Below the pieces are notes generated by a model. It did no database searches, had not been told where the DNA came from, and saw only the letters and a list, made by a program, of their open reading frames with translations. This document shows positions 24,818 through 37,595 of a stretch of 64,000 nucleotides of DNA, in pieces. The stretch is from Andrena cerasifolii (lineage: Eukaryota; Arthropoda; Insecta; Hymenoptera; Andrenidae): the NCBI RefSeq assembly GCF_050908995.1, contig NC_135125.1:13293011-13357010 (forward strand). The letters run 5' to 3'. Within the stretch, counting starts at the first letter, position 1. Every line of letters begins with the position of its first letter. The position numbers and the translations under genes were made by a program.

Positions 24818-27800
24818 CACGTTTTCTATCAATTATCTACTGTGACGTGAAAGTGGAGAACACCTAATTAAGAATTCTAACGCGACGAATTACTTCCTGG
24901 AAGACGTTGGCATCAAAATTCAAGGTAACGAAGCTTCATTAGTACCCTATTGCATAATAGTGCATCACGTGTGCAGCCTGCATTTGTGATAGCAGCAACC
25001 TCGGCCTTTAACAGCTCATTGTGACATCAGCCACAAGGTGACCATCTCATGCAAAGTATTATTTCGCAGTAAACGCTACAAACAATTTAGTCATATTTTC
25101 AGGGGGAAAAATAAGATTTTGTAATCTTCATGTTGCAAGAATGAGTTCTTATTCTAAACATGTATATTCAGATAGGGTAAGTCTTCTTGATTAAAATAAC
25201 CGAAGAAGAATTCATAGATAGATCTTGTTCTCCCAAAAATGGGCAAAAAGTACTAAACTTTAACGACTTGAATTTTGTAAAAAAATTCAAAACCTACAAA
25301 ACGATGACTTAAACTCCCCCTAATTTCACGTGGACTACATCATCCTCCAGTTTCATCAAAATCCCTCGCATCGTTTGCAGAAAATGATCTACTTCTCATT
25401 ACATTTTCGCGAAAAATTGACGTGTCTTGCTCAATCCTTGTGGAAGTTTATGCGTTCCTCACATAAGATCACTTCTGATAATTTCCCACGTTTTGCGTAC
25501 CCTAATAAGCACCGTAAACCCCGAAGAATCGCCAGTATCTTCCCTTTCAAAACAAAGCCTAGATCGAGCAAAATGCACCCTCCACTCCTGACACATTTTC
25601 ACCCCGAGCATCGCCCTTGGCCACGACACAAGCTTCCCTCGCTCTAATGACCGCCAAACGGCCAAGTTTCGACCATTTGCGATGCAGGGTGCCTTCCAGC
25701 AGCGTCGCGACGCTCGCTCGATCCCACCACCCAGCGAATTCGTCTGAGATTCGCGACGCCCGATTCTCCCCGTACGATATTGTCACTAGGAGCCTCGGCG
25801 ACCCGATGAGCATTGTTAACCCGTATTTATGACGCGGCATGGCCAGCAGCCAGGTTAATGCGCCAAAGTTACGTGGTCCTGTGTTGTCGTCCGTTGATGC
25901 GGGCGCACAGAAGTGCATCGGGGCCAGGCGTGCGCGCGTGCACGCGCCACGCGTGTATGTAGGTCGCCACGCAGGCGAGAGGCATTTTGGAAACGTGAAT
26001 CGTGCATATTTCATCGTGCACACATTACGGGGCACCTCGAGCTACTCCTGGGTCGCAAGGTCCGCCCAACTCAAGAGGAATCTATCTCGACGACCTGTGA
26101 CACCTGGAAAGCATTACGATCGCCATTAATCACTCATGGCTCTGGAAGAGTGTCGTTGAAAGCGGAAAAGCCCTTTGGAACGAGTGGAAATTTGGGGTAC
26201 GTGGGTAGGGAAGAGTTGGAGGGAAATTTTTTGGGTATTGAGTCTCCTGAAGCTTAACTGGAAGTTTCTTGTGGGAGATCTTATAATGTATTATAGTTTC
26301 TTTGGTTTGAAGGGCAATGCAGGGATAAGGGGGAATTTTAAGTGCAACGAGCTTTTCACCGTGAAGATTTTGGTATTTGGTTCACTTTGTCTAATTTATG
26401 TCCGTAGATGAACAACGAATGTGTGTTATCCAATAAGTGGTTTGGAATTGAAGGTATTTGAATTGGCAGATGTATTTTCTGATAAATCAGGTCCCACGAG
26501 TTTCCTTGTACCTTGTTTCTGTATTTTTTTAAACTTGAGGAGCCCAATCGAAGCAGTCACATGCGATAATACTGTTTTACAGGAAAACAAGTTTTAGGGA
26601 AAATAATTTTCTCAGGAAATTTGATGGATCGAAAAACAGAAAATCTATATAGATGTGGTATGTGTCCCTTTTCCACTGAGCTCCTCATTTCTGTAATAAT
26701 CCCTGCGGTTCACAGGTTCGACATTATGAAATCTTGGTATCTGTCAATTATTCTGAAGCTGTCCACTGTATTAAGCACGTGGTTATAGGAAATGCATGTC
26801 TCTATGGACGTGACCTCTCGAATTCGCATAAATATTTAACGATGTTTTTAGCTGAAAAGAGTATTCGCAAAAGCAGTCGTGAGCCAGAGTAATATCTCAT
26901 GGGAAAGGGCTCCCAAGTGCATCGAGGTGTTGAATTTTCTTCTCGCGTCTACCATCGCCTGGTCGTTTGCCTCGATTTTCATCGCTCCTTTATTCGCGTT
27001 GCTCCATTTACACCGAACTCACGTTGCCCTATCGAGTTTCCACCTTGTTTCATCTATATTCCGCTCGCGGAGGCATCAAACGCGAAGGTAATTTCGTAGG
27101 TGTCAACGGGTCAAGTGCTGAAGCAATGGCGAACCAGCAGGAAGAGAGCACTTAGCGTAGAATAATAAGGAACCTCGTTACGGTAACAACGAACGGCTGA
27201 GTCCGCAGAAAATGTCGTCTAATCGCGGAGAGGAAGTCACGGTTAATTGCATCTGTTTCTGTTTACCATTGTTAATGAGATTCGGTGTGAAACTCTCCGC
27301 GCGGTATCATCGCTGCGGTAATTGGGAAGCGGGTTAATTAAATTAATTACGCCTATGGCAGGATGATTCGCCATTTCTCTTCCGACGATCGGGGAAAACG
27401 GAGACTAAAAACGTTTAAGGAGAAGAAAAGAGATTCCAAGGTACACCGAAATTCGTGTCGTAAAGGCAAGGACAACAGCTTTATCGCAAACATGCAGCGG
27501 GTATTAATAAAAATCAAGGACGATTTGCCTGAATCGATTTTATTTATAAACGACGAGGAAGGTTTACATAAACTCTTGTCCTTGAGTAAATTTCCTTTTT
27601 TTAGTCCCAGCCAATCTTCGAAATATGTATCATGGGATGTGCAAGTAAACAGTTTACATCGTGCGGTTGGCTACTTTAACGCGAGAGGAGATATCTTCCT
27701 CCGCAATTTTCCCTTCCGAATGAAAGTTGCATCTCCACGTATTCTGAATCTTTAGAAATCACCTGATTTTATAATAACGTCCCAGTATAAAATAACAGAT

Positions 27801-30724
27801 TCTGACCTCTATGATCGCATTAAATTGGGCATCAGAATTTCGGTATGTTAATGTATATGCGGTTAAAAAACGCTGTTATAAAACAGTTCGTTTAATCTTC
27901 CGCGACAATTGCATCGCTCGAAGCCAACGCTAAAGCAGCGTCCTCCATTTTCATTAACTGCCTGCACGCCACATTCGTACCCAAGGATCCGTTTCACGTA
28001 AACCAACACGTTCGCCTAAGAGATATTCAGTTACAGTGTAAAAAAGAACGGGCGGATCGTGAAAGCGTTCGAGAAGTTTTTGTTCTGTCATCTCCCTTTA
28101 TGCCCTGCTCCTTCGAGAATAAAAGCACAATAACCGGGCTGGCGTGCAAGAAGCGCGACGTGGAAAGCGTGCAAAGCCCCTCTCCGGCGAAACCGTGCTC
28201 GCCGAACGGCCCCGTGTGTCTGCCCTGTCGAAGTTGGCTGCCATTTCGCGGAAAACTCTTTCTCTGTAAGATGGAAGTTCTACGTACGCGTTGTCAGTAA
28301 TTCTCGACGAGCCGTGGGTTTGGAGGTGGCGCGCGGTGGTGTCACGGAGTAAACATATTTTCGCATGTAGCCCCCATTACCCTCGCCGCTTCCCGCGCCC
28401 TTTCAGCCGGAGGAGATTGCGCGGGCAATCTTCAGAAATTGCGCAACTTCGGGGCGAGGATTCTTCTTGCATGGTCCCGCGCCATTTATCAGCGGCATCG
28501 ATGCGCGATCCGCCGGTATCGTTTCGCTTTATCGCGGCGGCGACCGATTTGGCCGCCGTTCCACGGTTTTTCTGCGGCCTCTTGCGGGGAGACAGGCTGC
28601 AGCCCGTGTGATTTAGAAACGATTTTTACCCGTTGCATTTTGCCCCGCGGTTTTTGCGTTTTCGCTTGCACGTGGCCTGATTCGTTTTGCTCGACCGTGG
28701 AGCGAGGAAAAACGGAGGGAAACGAAACGTGAACGGATTGGAATTAAAACTGTTGTCCATACTGATTTTTTTTAGAGTCACAGGAAAGTCGAATTTTTGT
28801 AGGTATATTTAGGTATCGCTGGGCATCGCGGTTTTAAATATCTAATTGTATCTGTAGGCGAAAAAGAGAACCTCGGGTGATGGGACACTTAGCCAAGATC
28901 TGCGGATTCTCTGTGCACTGGCTAGCCGCGTTACCAATTCTCCCAACGCTGACTCTCTTATGAGACAGTTTTTCTAAACTGTACAAGTAACTGTCTACCG
29001 AAAGCAACAGAGCACCACCTATGTGCCAATCGCTTCACAGGCCGTTTTTCTTCTGACTGCATTGTGTCCTCGTGCGGATGAAAGTCGATGGGTTTCGAGG
29101 AAGACATTATACAGTGACACATAGGTACGTTGTGTGTAATCACAGCAATGGGTTACTGGTTTACAACCCAAATTGAAACTGAGAATCTGAGAAACGATTA
29201 CAGACGAACCCTTTCCTTCTCACAGGTTCTATTCACCACTTACATTCCCATCTACAGTCCTCATGCCCGTTCTTCATTGCATTAATCCACAGAACGCTCT
29301 CGCTTTCGTCTTTGCGCAAACCCGAATGCCACCAGAAAAAAAAGAAGGTAACAGCCACCTTCGAAGGCCGCAATCGCTTGCGCCCATAATCCAGCTACAT
29401 CCACCGCGTAATACTTCCCTCGAAACGCCTCAACCTTCCCCTGGGACATCGCTCTCTATCGCGGACGATTCCGAGGAGAGTTGCGTGGATCGATTAAACC
29501 GAGGCATCCCCCGTGTAATCATCGGATTTTGATCTTGACCTTTTGCAGCGAGATTCCTCCGTGAATGGCAAAGCGCGGATGGGGCCTGGCCAGTGGTGCA
29601 GGCCTCTTTAATGCCCGGCCAACGAAACGGGCGACTATGATAGCCATTGCGCCAGCAGCCGCTAAAAATAATGCGCGCTATAACCATAACGCGGCGCTCT
29701 CTCACGCGCGGCGCGCCTGGCGCACTGTCGGAAAACGGCTGGAAACGAGCAAAAGGAGGTGACAAGGGGAGACGGAGGGGCGTTAAGTCGGTTGCTGGGT
29801 AAAGTGCAGGCCACGGTAAGAGATAAATGCCGTCTGCTCCGCTTGCCATCGCCGTGCGAGTCCGCGAGCGCCTCCCTCTCTGTTTGCCCGCGCGAACGGA
29901 GGAAGGCCGAATTAACGCAAATGTAAATATTCGCAGCTGCCATTCGCGGGGTTCGCACGCGAGCCAGGGGAGAGAAATTGCTGCGATTAACGTCTTCCTC
30001 GGCAGTCGGAGAGGGACGACGCCCTCCCTCGGGCCCCGAGGACGCTTTTCCCTCGATAAAAATCGCGAATACCCCATCCGAGCCGCGACCAGTTCCCTTA
30101 CCCGTGGCTTTACAAATCGCGCCTCCGTCCCGCGCCCAACCTCGCCGCGATTTCTGCCCCTCTAATTAATAGGGAAGCGATTTTCCCGCGAACGGCCGTA
30201 CGTTCCGCGCGCCATGCCCGCCGGCTTGGTTTTATCCGAATTTCGCGGGGCACCACCGGCTCCCGGGGATCGAGTGAATTTTTTACAAGCCATAAAATTT
30301 TATATCCCCCGATATAGCGGCGAGATCGGCGAGCTGTCGCACGGGGCTTCTGATTTTTCGCTTTGTAATTGGCGTTTTATCGCGTGCCCGGTGCGCTGCC
30401 CGGTTAAACGCGTTTGACCTCGTTGGCAGTGTTTCTTGCGAACGTGGTACGGACTGCACGCGTGGAATTGCATTTTAAATGTTATAATCGGGACGGTGTA
30501 ACGATGCTTTGAATACTTGGAGAGGTGGTGTTTATCCTGCGATGGGTTAATCTCGGGAGGGATGTCATGATTTCAGTGTTCGAACCGATTTTCAGGAAAT
30601 ATTGGTCACTTTGTTGAATCAGCATAAAATTTTAAACATGTTCGGTTTATTCTGGTAAAATAAATAATATCAGTATTAAATAGTTTTAATAGATGTTTGA
30701 AGAGTTCTTGTAGAAAACGCTGTA

Positions 30725-31174
30725 AGTGCCAAAATTAAAAGAAAAATATCGGAAAATGTTCTATGTGCCAATGGTAATACTATAGTATATAATTTTAATG
30801 CAATTTTCCTGTGTAAATAAGTTACTAATAGTGCTAAAAGATGGAACCGCTAGTAGGTGCGTGCAACGCTATTTCTGTAGAAAAATATCTAAAAGCCTAT
30901 TAAGCGGTAGGTAAACGAGATTGGCACTTACAGTGGTTGCAAATTTAAAGGAATCGCACATTCAGGTTTCAGTTTTTCAGATTTTCTACATATACAATTC
31001 TTTTTTTCATGAATTTGGATTGTATTAATGCAAAAAATGGAAGTTTTTGTAATGTATTTCAGTTATTGCATTCTGAAACATATTTAGCAATCAAAACAAA
31101 TCAAATTTCGTAACTAATTTAAAGTCAGGTACCTAAGTTTTTTCTTTCTCCTGAAAAAAATTAATTTTGGCATT
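30725..31174. mobile_element. TA-flanked inverted-repeat element (MITE-like)
   Basis: Inward-facing ends CTGTAAGTGCCAAAATTAA (left, 30721) and the same sequence with one change (right, on the minus strand, ending 31179) enclose about 450 bp of AT-rich DNA. If the TA inside each end is the target duplication (30723-30724 and 31175-31176), the termini are AGTGCC/AATGCC, which would suit a Tc1/mariner-type non-autonomous element. A third inverted copy of CTGTAAGTGCCAA lies inside at 30921-30933. No transposase is present. The exact ends are uncertain because CTG is also shared outside the TA. Confidence 0.5.
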
Positions 31175-32101
31175 TACAGTGTGTTCTACTACTTAGGAGT
31201 GCACACAAGGGATTACGCTATCTATATATGTAGAATTGTGAAAGGAAAAATACAGATAACATTCTCCAGTGCTCTTTAATAGTTCAAAATTTTAACTAAT
31301 TCTTTGTCAAGTCAATTATTAATCCTTCTACACGAACGCGTTAAACAATATACTAAAATGTTTTACGTAAAGTGGACGGTGTCTTCTCGCGTCACCGTTT
31401 GTCTCGTTTTATATAAATTTCCGTGGCTGATAGTTTCCCCGGCGACCTATGGGGTCCAGGGGAGCCTCCAGCTGAGAAGCAAACGCGAGGGCTCGTGCCG
31501 TTTCTTCTTCCCAAGATCCCCCAAGTCCTCCTAGTCCCTTCGTTACGTCCGCGCTTCTTCCAACGGTCCCGGTGTTCTCGTTTTGCTGGCTTTCCTCCTC
31601 GCGAGCGCCTCGTCGACCAGACGACTTGGCGCGCGCCACTTTATGTCCCCGAGAAGTTACGATTGCCTTCCTGAACCCGCGGAGTTTCGCCTCGACTCGA
31701 CTTTCCTCGTGCAACGGGGGCACAGACATCGTTTCCCTATCATAAAGTTATAATTTCGGACAAGGGGGCGGTCGTGGATCAGAGCAGAGACGCTGCGCGT
31801 AAATTTGCCGATCGTTTTATTCTGCGCATTATCGTCGGGGACGTCAAGATCAGATAATCTGCGCGAATCGTATGTACACGGAGGAGGTCGGACGCGTGCC
31901 AAGACTTTATTCGAGGCAATTTATCTGACGCGCTACTTTCCGTCATCTTTTATCAGGGAGGATTTTTAATTCAGCTCCCATGGTGTCATTTTGTGTGTAC
32001 CCGCGTTATTTTGACGCAGTATGCACGTTGAACCAAAGGAGTCATTAAGCAGTCGTTACTTCGGAAATTATTAGGTTTAGAAAAGTCAATTCTCGTCAGT
32101 A

Positions 32102-32699
32102 GGGCAAACTGCACTAATGCTTGCACTGCGCTAATCATTGGCACTCCTGATTAAAAAGCCAAACATTAAGAAGTGCAAGCTTAAAAAGTACTTTTTACAA
32201 TTTCTTATTTTTCTGCCATTAAAACACTGCAAAGCCCAGTAGTCGAACTACACGTTTTACATCTGGCAACACCACAAAGTGGGACAAAGGGCTCGGTTTT
32301 AGGCGTTTTCTTAAAATTTTGATAAGGTGTAGCTAAGTATATTTTGTCGCTTTATAACTAAGTAATAGATTGAAATACAGATTTACTAAGTGTCGTGGGT
32401 ATTTAGTAGTGAATGAAATAGTCTGTTTAAACACTTTAAGCTTCGTTTTTAACCACATATGTTTTTCTATATAACTTCAAATTTTAGGGTGCCAATGATT
32501 GTACTTTTATGCCTATTCTTGTTTTTCATTGAATATTTTCAAAGTAAAAGACTTAATAGGTACTCAAGATGTTTTATTTTAATGAGAAATCCATAATCAT
32601 AGATAATAACTGAAAATTAAGACCATATAAAAACTTCACAAAAAAAATATAGACATTCCAATTGGGATTTCCGCTTGCCAATCATTATACAGTTCACCC
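32102..32699. mobile_element. TA-flanked inverted-repeat element, Tc1/mariner-like MITE
   Basis: The left end reads TA|GGGCAAACTGCACTAATG and the reverse complement of the right end reads TA|GGGTGAACTGTATAATG, with flanking TA at 32100-32101 and 32700-32701. The 598-bp AT-rich interior has no transposase frame. TA duplications and imperfect inverted ends suit a Tc1/mariner-type non-autonomous copy. The arms differ at several positions, so the insertion is not recent. It ends about 280 bp upstream of the TATA box at 32982, so it could have contributed upstream promoter sequence. Confidence 0.6.
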
Positions 32700-32981
32700 T
32701 ACTTTGGAATTAATTAAACGGCCCACAGACGGTGCGATATATCGTGCAACTAGTTATATGTACACCATAAGTCGCTTCGACCGTTTGAAAAACAGTTGCA
32801 ACGTTTGTGGCGCTGTTGTAGAATCTATAGTGTGACGTCCGTGGGCAAAAGTGAATCGATCTGTCGTTGCAACTGTCTGTTCAACACGTCGTAGGTACAA
32901 CGAGTTTTACGATAAATCGCATTGTCTGTGTTCCGTTTTCGAGTTTCTTATTACTCAGTCAACTATAACGACGACCAAATC

Positions 32982-33020
32982 TATATAAAGCATAAGTCGA
33001 TACAACTTTCGATATCATTC
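32982..33020 (+). promoter_or_regulatory. Core promoter: TATA box and TCAKTY initiator
   Basis: TATATAAAG at 32982-32990 is followed by TCATTC at 33015-33020, a full match to the arthropod initiator TCAKTY. The initiator A at 33017 is 33 bases from the TATAAAG start, close to normal spacing. The block lies at the edge of a CpG-rich region that ends in a consensus 5' splice site. This is the clearest promoter in the window. It could serve an alternative first exon of the plus-strand gene, a nested gene or a non-coding RNA. Confidence 0.5.
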
Positions 33021-33924
33021 GACAACGCTATCGCCCGAAATGAGTGTGAAAATATCACCCTCGAGCCGCCGCGTAATTAATCAATCAAACACGCGATCGT
33101 CGCAGCTACTTTAAAATCCTACTCCAACTGTAATCAATGAAAATCTAGATAAAACGATCGCCTGGCATTTATTCGAACGCTCAGCCCCGCTTCCGGTTCC
33201 CTGAAAATACGTCAGAAATCAGCTGATCTGTATCGCAAACCGTCACCGCGCCGCCAGCGCCGTGGTCGCAGTCACGGCGGCGGCGCGAAACGCTTTCCAC
33301 CTCCTACGTTCACCGAGGCAGAGACTTCGCGCAGTCCAGTTTCGGTGTTCCTGCGCGACGGTACGAAGCGACCGCGGTGACCCGTGTCGGTGCTGGTCGC
33401 ACTTGAACCGTGCATCGTCGCGAGTGAAACGAGTGTCGCGTACCGAGTAAGTGGGGAAGTGCAGCGCGACAACGAGCAACGTTCGGTGACTGTCGCGCGC
33501 AGAGAAAGAGGAAATCGGTAATAAGTCGCGTTGGAAACGAGCGGTCCCAAGACCGGAGTCGGTTGAGGTCCGGTGACAATTGGGTTCCGTCCTGTTCCGC
33601 GTTCGTAGTGCACGCCGTGGTTCCTGTCCGATCTTGGGGTCGATTAGGTTTCGTGGGCGCCGGTTTGCACGCCGATCGACGAGGCTTGTTGGCGCGCGGT
33701 CCGATCGCGAGACAGGGAAGGAGGGACGTGGTGAACGGCAGAGGGATCGCGACAGACGGTGCCTGTGGAGGAAAACAGACAAAAGGGATTCGAATGTGTG
33801 CGCGCGTACGCGTCTCCTTTGACGGGAAGATGCTGAACGATGGCCTCGAGATTCGCCGCGTGCCTGCCTCGATTTACCCGTGAACCCCGCTGGCCCGTGA
33901 TCGGCGATCTTCCATGAAGTAAAT
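33017..33924 (+). ncRNA. Putative CpG-rich 5' exon (5' UTR or non-coding transcript)
   Basis: The region starts at the initiator and ends at AAAT|GTAAGT (donor at 33925). A second, earlier donor (CGA|GTAAGT) lies near 33447. A 24-codon upstream ORF at 33040-33114 begins MSVKISPSSRR and stops in TAA. No long plus-strand frame suggests a coding exon. The 242-codon minus-strand frame over 33243-33971 overlaps other open frames in very GC-rich DNA and is likely chance. The type is given as ncRNA because no coding sequence is shown; it may equally be the 5' UTR of a gene whose coding exons lie downstream. Confidence 0.35.
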
Positions 33925-36900
33925 GTAAGTCTCCATGTTTCGTTAACCGCGAAATTTCGTGCCGCGTGCACGCGGATTGTTACGCCGGCGTGTGTTGTCG
34001 CGCGTTACGTGACGCTGCTTTTCAAACGCCTCGATTCGAGGAACGACAAGGTTCTAGGTGTGTACCATAATATTGCCCAAGGTTAAAGCTTTTGCTTGGC
34101 CCGTGGTTGAATGTAAGAGTGGATGATAGGACTCGTTGAATCGTCACTGTTTTGGGGATAGGATTCTAGGTTTTGTGTGGACTTCGCGTATCTGGGGATT
34201 GGTAATAGATCGTGTAACAGGAAGCGGCTTCCGTGCGTGTTTGGACCTGCCAACATGGCGGCGGGAATATTCAAATTTAGATCTTTGACTCGGGTTTCGT
34301 TTGTTAGTGAGGTATTTGATATTTTGTTTTCGCGATGGTTGGGTTTTTAGCTTGGTTGTTTTGAAATTGTTTTCTGTAAGAATTATGGTGGGAAATTAAA
34401 TGGGGAGCAATATATAGGTAGTACAATTTGTGAAATATGTGATATTAAACATTTATGTTCAGTGTAGTTTAGAATATGTATTAAATATTTATTTTTAATA
34501 TGATTTCGTGTATCTTTGATAGAAAGAAATACTTAATTTAAATAATTTAAGTAATATTAAACGGGTAATATTAAAATTTTGTATTGATTAAGTATTCTCT
34601 GATTTTGCCTTCATTTTTAAATAATGTTTAATATTAAAATTTTATAATGATTTTTCAAGACCCGTGGCTTTCATCTGGTAATTATCAGGTATCAGATCAT
34701 CGTTGATCAAAGTTTCGTTATGCAGCTAATTAAAATTATTTACACTTAATAAGCCTTATTATGTTTGTATTTACTTTTTTTTAACAATTTAGTTGTGAAT
34801 TTAATGTTGATTTATATATAGAATATTAAATTATAATCAGTTTATATACAAAAATACGATAGTCAAGCAAATATTTAATCACGCTCACCAACCCCTCGCT
34901 TGTTTAAGTTCTTATATTTTCCATTTCTGTTAAACAAGTATTAATGTTTGATACTGAAATCAAATAATTCTGAATATCCTCTTTCTGTCATCCATATTTT
35001 GAACGAAAATGGATTCTGCGTGATTTTCTCTTGTTAATTAACGCAGCCAACCATCCAGCATGAAATTGCATATATATCGTATTTGAAATTTTTCCATCAT
35101 TAGACAAGCAAACGCCGCTATGAATTTTTTAATCTGCAAAAAGGTTGTTTCGTTAGCTATACATATTCGTCAATATTTCTGACACAAACTCGTTGCAACG
35201 AGGATAAAAATTCAAACAGTTGCGATTGTCGCTGACACTGTTCCATACCAAACGAAATAAATTCTCGTGGAAACAAAATAAAAACGATCCCCATAGACCA
35301 TATCACAGGTCTGTAAATCGAACTCGACATTTTTCCGTTTAAAAAAATTATCACTATAAAATTCCCCATCAATAGAAGTATCCTTTTATTACAACGTGTG
35401 GACATTTCAATTGAAACACCAGGAAGAGAATATCATTAAAAAAAATTTCAATTGGTAGAAAAATCATTTTACAAGCTACAAAGACCAGAAAAGTTCCAGT
35501 ACCTAGTGAATAAAAATTAAAACTCTACTTACAGCATTGCTCAGAAGGCACTTTAAAATATAAACGATAACAAAAATACTATAACGTAGGTAAATACCTC
35601 TGTGTATCAGAATAATAGGACTCCTCACAATCTGAGTGGTATCAGCACAACGACAAAAGCTTACCATTAATTATAATGCTAGCCGTTTATTTATATCAGT
35701 CAGTTTATACCAATTTCAATTCTTGGTGTAATTGATCTATGAAAGTATGCTCAGAAGAATGCTACAAAGAATAGAAGTTCTGAAATAATGAATATGATTA
35801 TTCTTATTTTGATTAATTTAGTTACTGTTAGTGAATGAAATCCTTGAAATGTTCTTTCTCGAATAACATCTCGTACCAACTTAAAAGCTACTAAGCCAGT
35901 CCAATACTTTTTTGCAACAAACTTCCCTTGTCGATCTCTTTCAAATATCCCAACTACCCGTAGATTTTCAAAACCCACCAAAACAGCATGTTGCAAATAG
36001 GATAGAACTCTTTGACTAGCATATCCTTCTCAGTGATAAATCTGAAATCCAATTGATTTCTTAGGCTTCCGGAATGTAAATAGTATATCCAAATCGTAAA
36101 ATCACCCATACGTTGGCAACGGCCATTAAGGTGTTGAAATAAAAAGCTTCAAATAGCATTATAAACCTCCTTTCGACCATCACTGTGAATGAAGAATTCA
36201 TTGTAAAAGCAGCATTAGCTCTGCACCGTGGAAGCGAAGTCCAAAGGCGATCCTGGTAATGGACGCCATTGATAGGTGGACGATTTAGCAGCCGGAGAAT
36301 CGTGCATTGCTGCACGAGCCTCGTATATGCCGCAAAGAAGCCTCGGTTTTTTTGCCACGACGATCTTTTCTACCACCGGATTAGGCCGAGACAGTATTTT
36401 CTGCCCGAGCTTCGTCTCACGGCGTATGAAAGTGAAAACCTGTTATTCTCTATCGTTTCGTCCCCTACCCGTATTTGGTCACCGAACGAGATCGTCTTGG
36501 CGCGCTTGTTTTAGGGGCTCGATCGATTTTTACTCCCATCTGGCGATTTCTTGCCGGGGCACCTCGCCACGAACGGTCGATCGATCGATCGTTAACGGTT
36601 TTATCCGTCGGGCATATTGATCCCATTGTCAGCGAATGGGAATGCGTCGTTGTTAGGGGGGCACTTTAGAAGAAGCTTGCCGGTATCATTAACCCTTTCG
36701 TAGTTGAACAAAGTGGAGAGGCGTGTGAAGGGACGGGGTCGAAGATCGGTTGGATTTTTGGTAAAAAATATTTGAGAAAGAGTAGGTACGCTTTGTATTA
36801 CGTGGCTTTTAATGGGGATTGGTTAGGAGAGTGTGCCATGGAAGGGTTGATGATAATTGGTTTGTTGTCGATAGTAACTGTGGGGAAGTTTTTGATGATT

Positions 36901-37457
36901 TTAGAAGTGAATTTTTCGATTTTTTGGCAGAGGTAGAATACAAGGTTATGCGTTGGAGGGGTTGTAGATTGTGGTTGTTATCAGTAGTATATTTTGGTTA
37001 TTAAAGTAAACTAGTTAATTACGAACTGACGAAATTATTCAAGCCAGAATATTCTATAACCAGCGGTGTTTAAATACGTAATAATTTTACCAGCGGTAGT
37101 TTTTCCACGGCTATTTTTCTTCAAGGTTACTTGGCTCGCTCGTAACTGATAAGAGTAAACATTTCGTGTTGCCGCGAAATACCATTCAGCTGGCGTGACC
37201 CACAATGAGGACATGCAAGGTTGGGAAGCACAATGCGCTACATATTCTGGATATAATAAATATTGAATCTCCTTCTTCAAATTAATTAGCAAATGTGTTG
37301 GAAGATGTGAATACAACGCGTATAATTATTTAACACTGTAGTTCCTGCATTGGGTTTTAATTTTCTAGTCTAGGATATACAGAAGCATAAATTGTTATAA
37401 AGTAATATGATTCCTTCGACTCGAATGAAAGTCCACGCAACAAGTACTTTGACTCAG
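33925..37457. other. Intron-like stretch, no gene supported
   Basis: Strongly AT-rich from 34.3 to 36.2 kb, then a CpG-rich patch at 36.27-36.65 kb that includes a (GATC)n-type palindrome near 36582. Three minus-strand frames (35157-35405, 35751-35996, 36061-36315) contain hydrophobic stretches but cannot be joined by valid splice sites in phase. I treat them as chance. Confidence 0.42.
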
Positions 37458-37595
37458 TCTTCAACTTTTTCTATTCAAAGTCCTCAACTTTTTCTATTCA
37501 AAGTCCTCAACTTTTTCTATTCAAAGTCCTCAACTTTTTCTATTCAAAGTCCTCAACTTTTTCTATTCAAAGTCTTCATCTTCCTCAATTCGAAG
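37458..37595 (+). repeat. 23-bp minisatellite, six copies
   Basis: Unit TCCTCAACTTTTTCTATTCA plus AAG is repeated at 37458, 37481, 37504, 37527 and 37550 with almost no change; a degenerate sixth copy starts at 37573 and a partial one follows. The unit length is not a multiple of three, so the open frame across it (37407-37625) cycles through three peptide repeats and is not a credible gene. The near-identity of the copies suggests a young, probably length-variable array. Confidence 0.95.

Larger units (their letters stand above)
24818..32981. other. Intron-like stretch with CpG-rich islands and two transposon-like elements
   Basis: AT-rich DNA alternates with CpG-rich islands at 25.6-26.15, 28.1-28.75, 29.3-30.4 and 31.4-31.9 kb. 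The long open frames in these islands, including 29430-30077 (-, 215 codons) and 28291-28611 (+), overlap open frames on the opposite strand and have no recognisable domain, so I do not annotate them. Elements at 30725-31174 and 32102-32699 are listed separately. No exon could be supported. Confidence 0.45.

Noticed and set aside
27895..28299. About 134 codons open on the plus strand, ending near a GTAAGA
   Set aside because: No acceptor with phase 1 entry, no ATG in the first half, and open stretches of this length are expected several times by chance in 64 kb.
29430..30077. 215-codon open frame on the minus strand
   Set aside because: Same compositional effect: overlapping frames on both strands (29662-29958 and 29827-30165), no recognisable domain, no splice context.
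33243..33971. 242-codon open frame on the minus strand
   Set aside because: It lies in very CpG-rich DNA where stops are rare, overlaps two other minus-strand frames and two plus-strand frames, is Arg/Ser-rich without a domain, and faces against the promoter at 32982.
35157..36315. Three consecutive minus-strand frames with hydrophobic stretches, considered as a chemoreceptor-like membrane protein
   Set aside because: They cannot be joined in frame by plausible splice sites, contain stops at the attempted junctions, and show no receptor-family motif.
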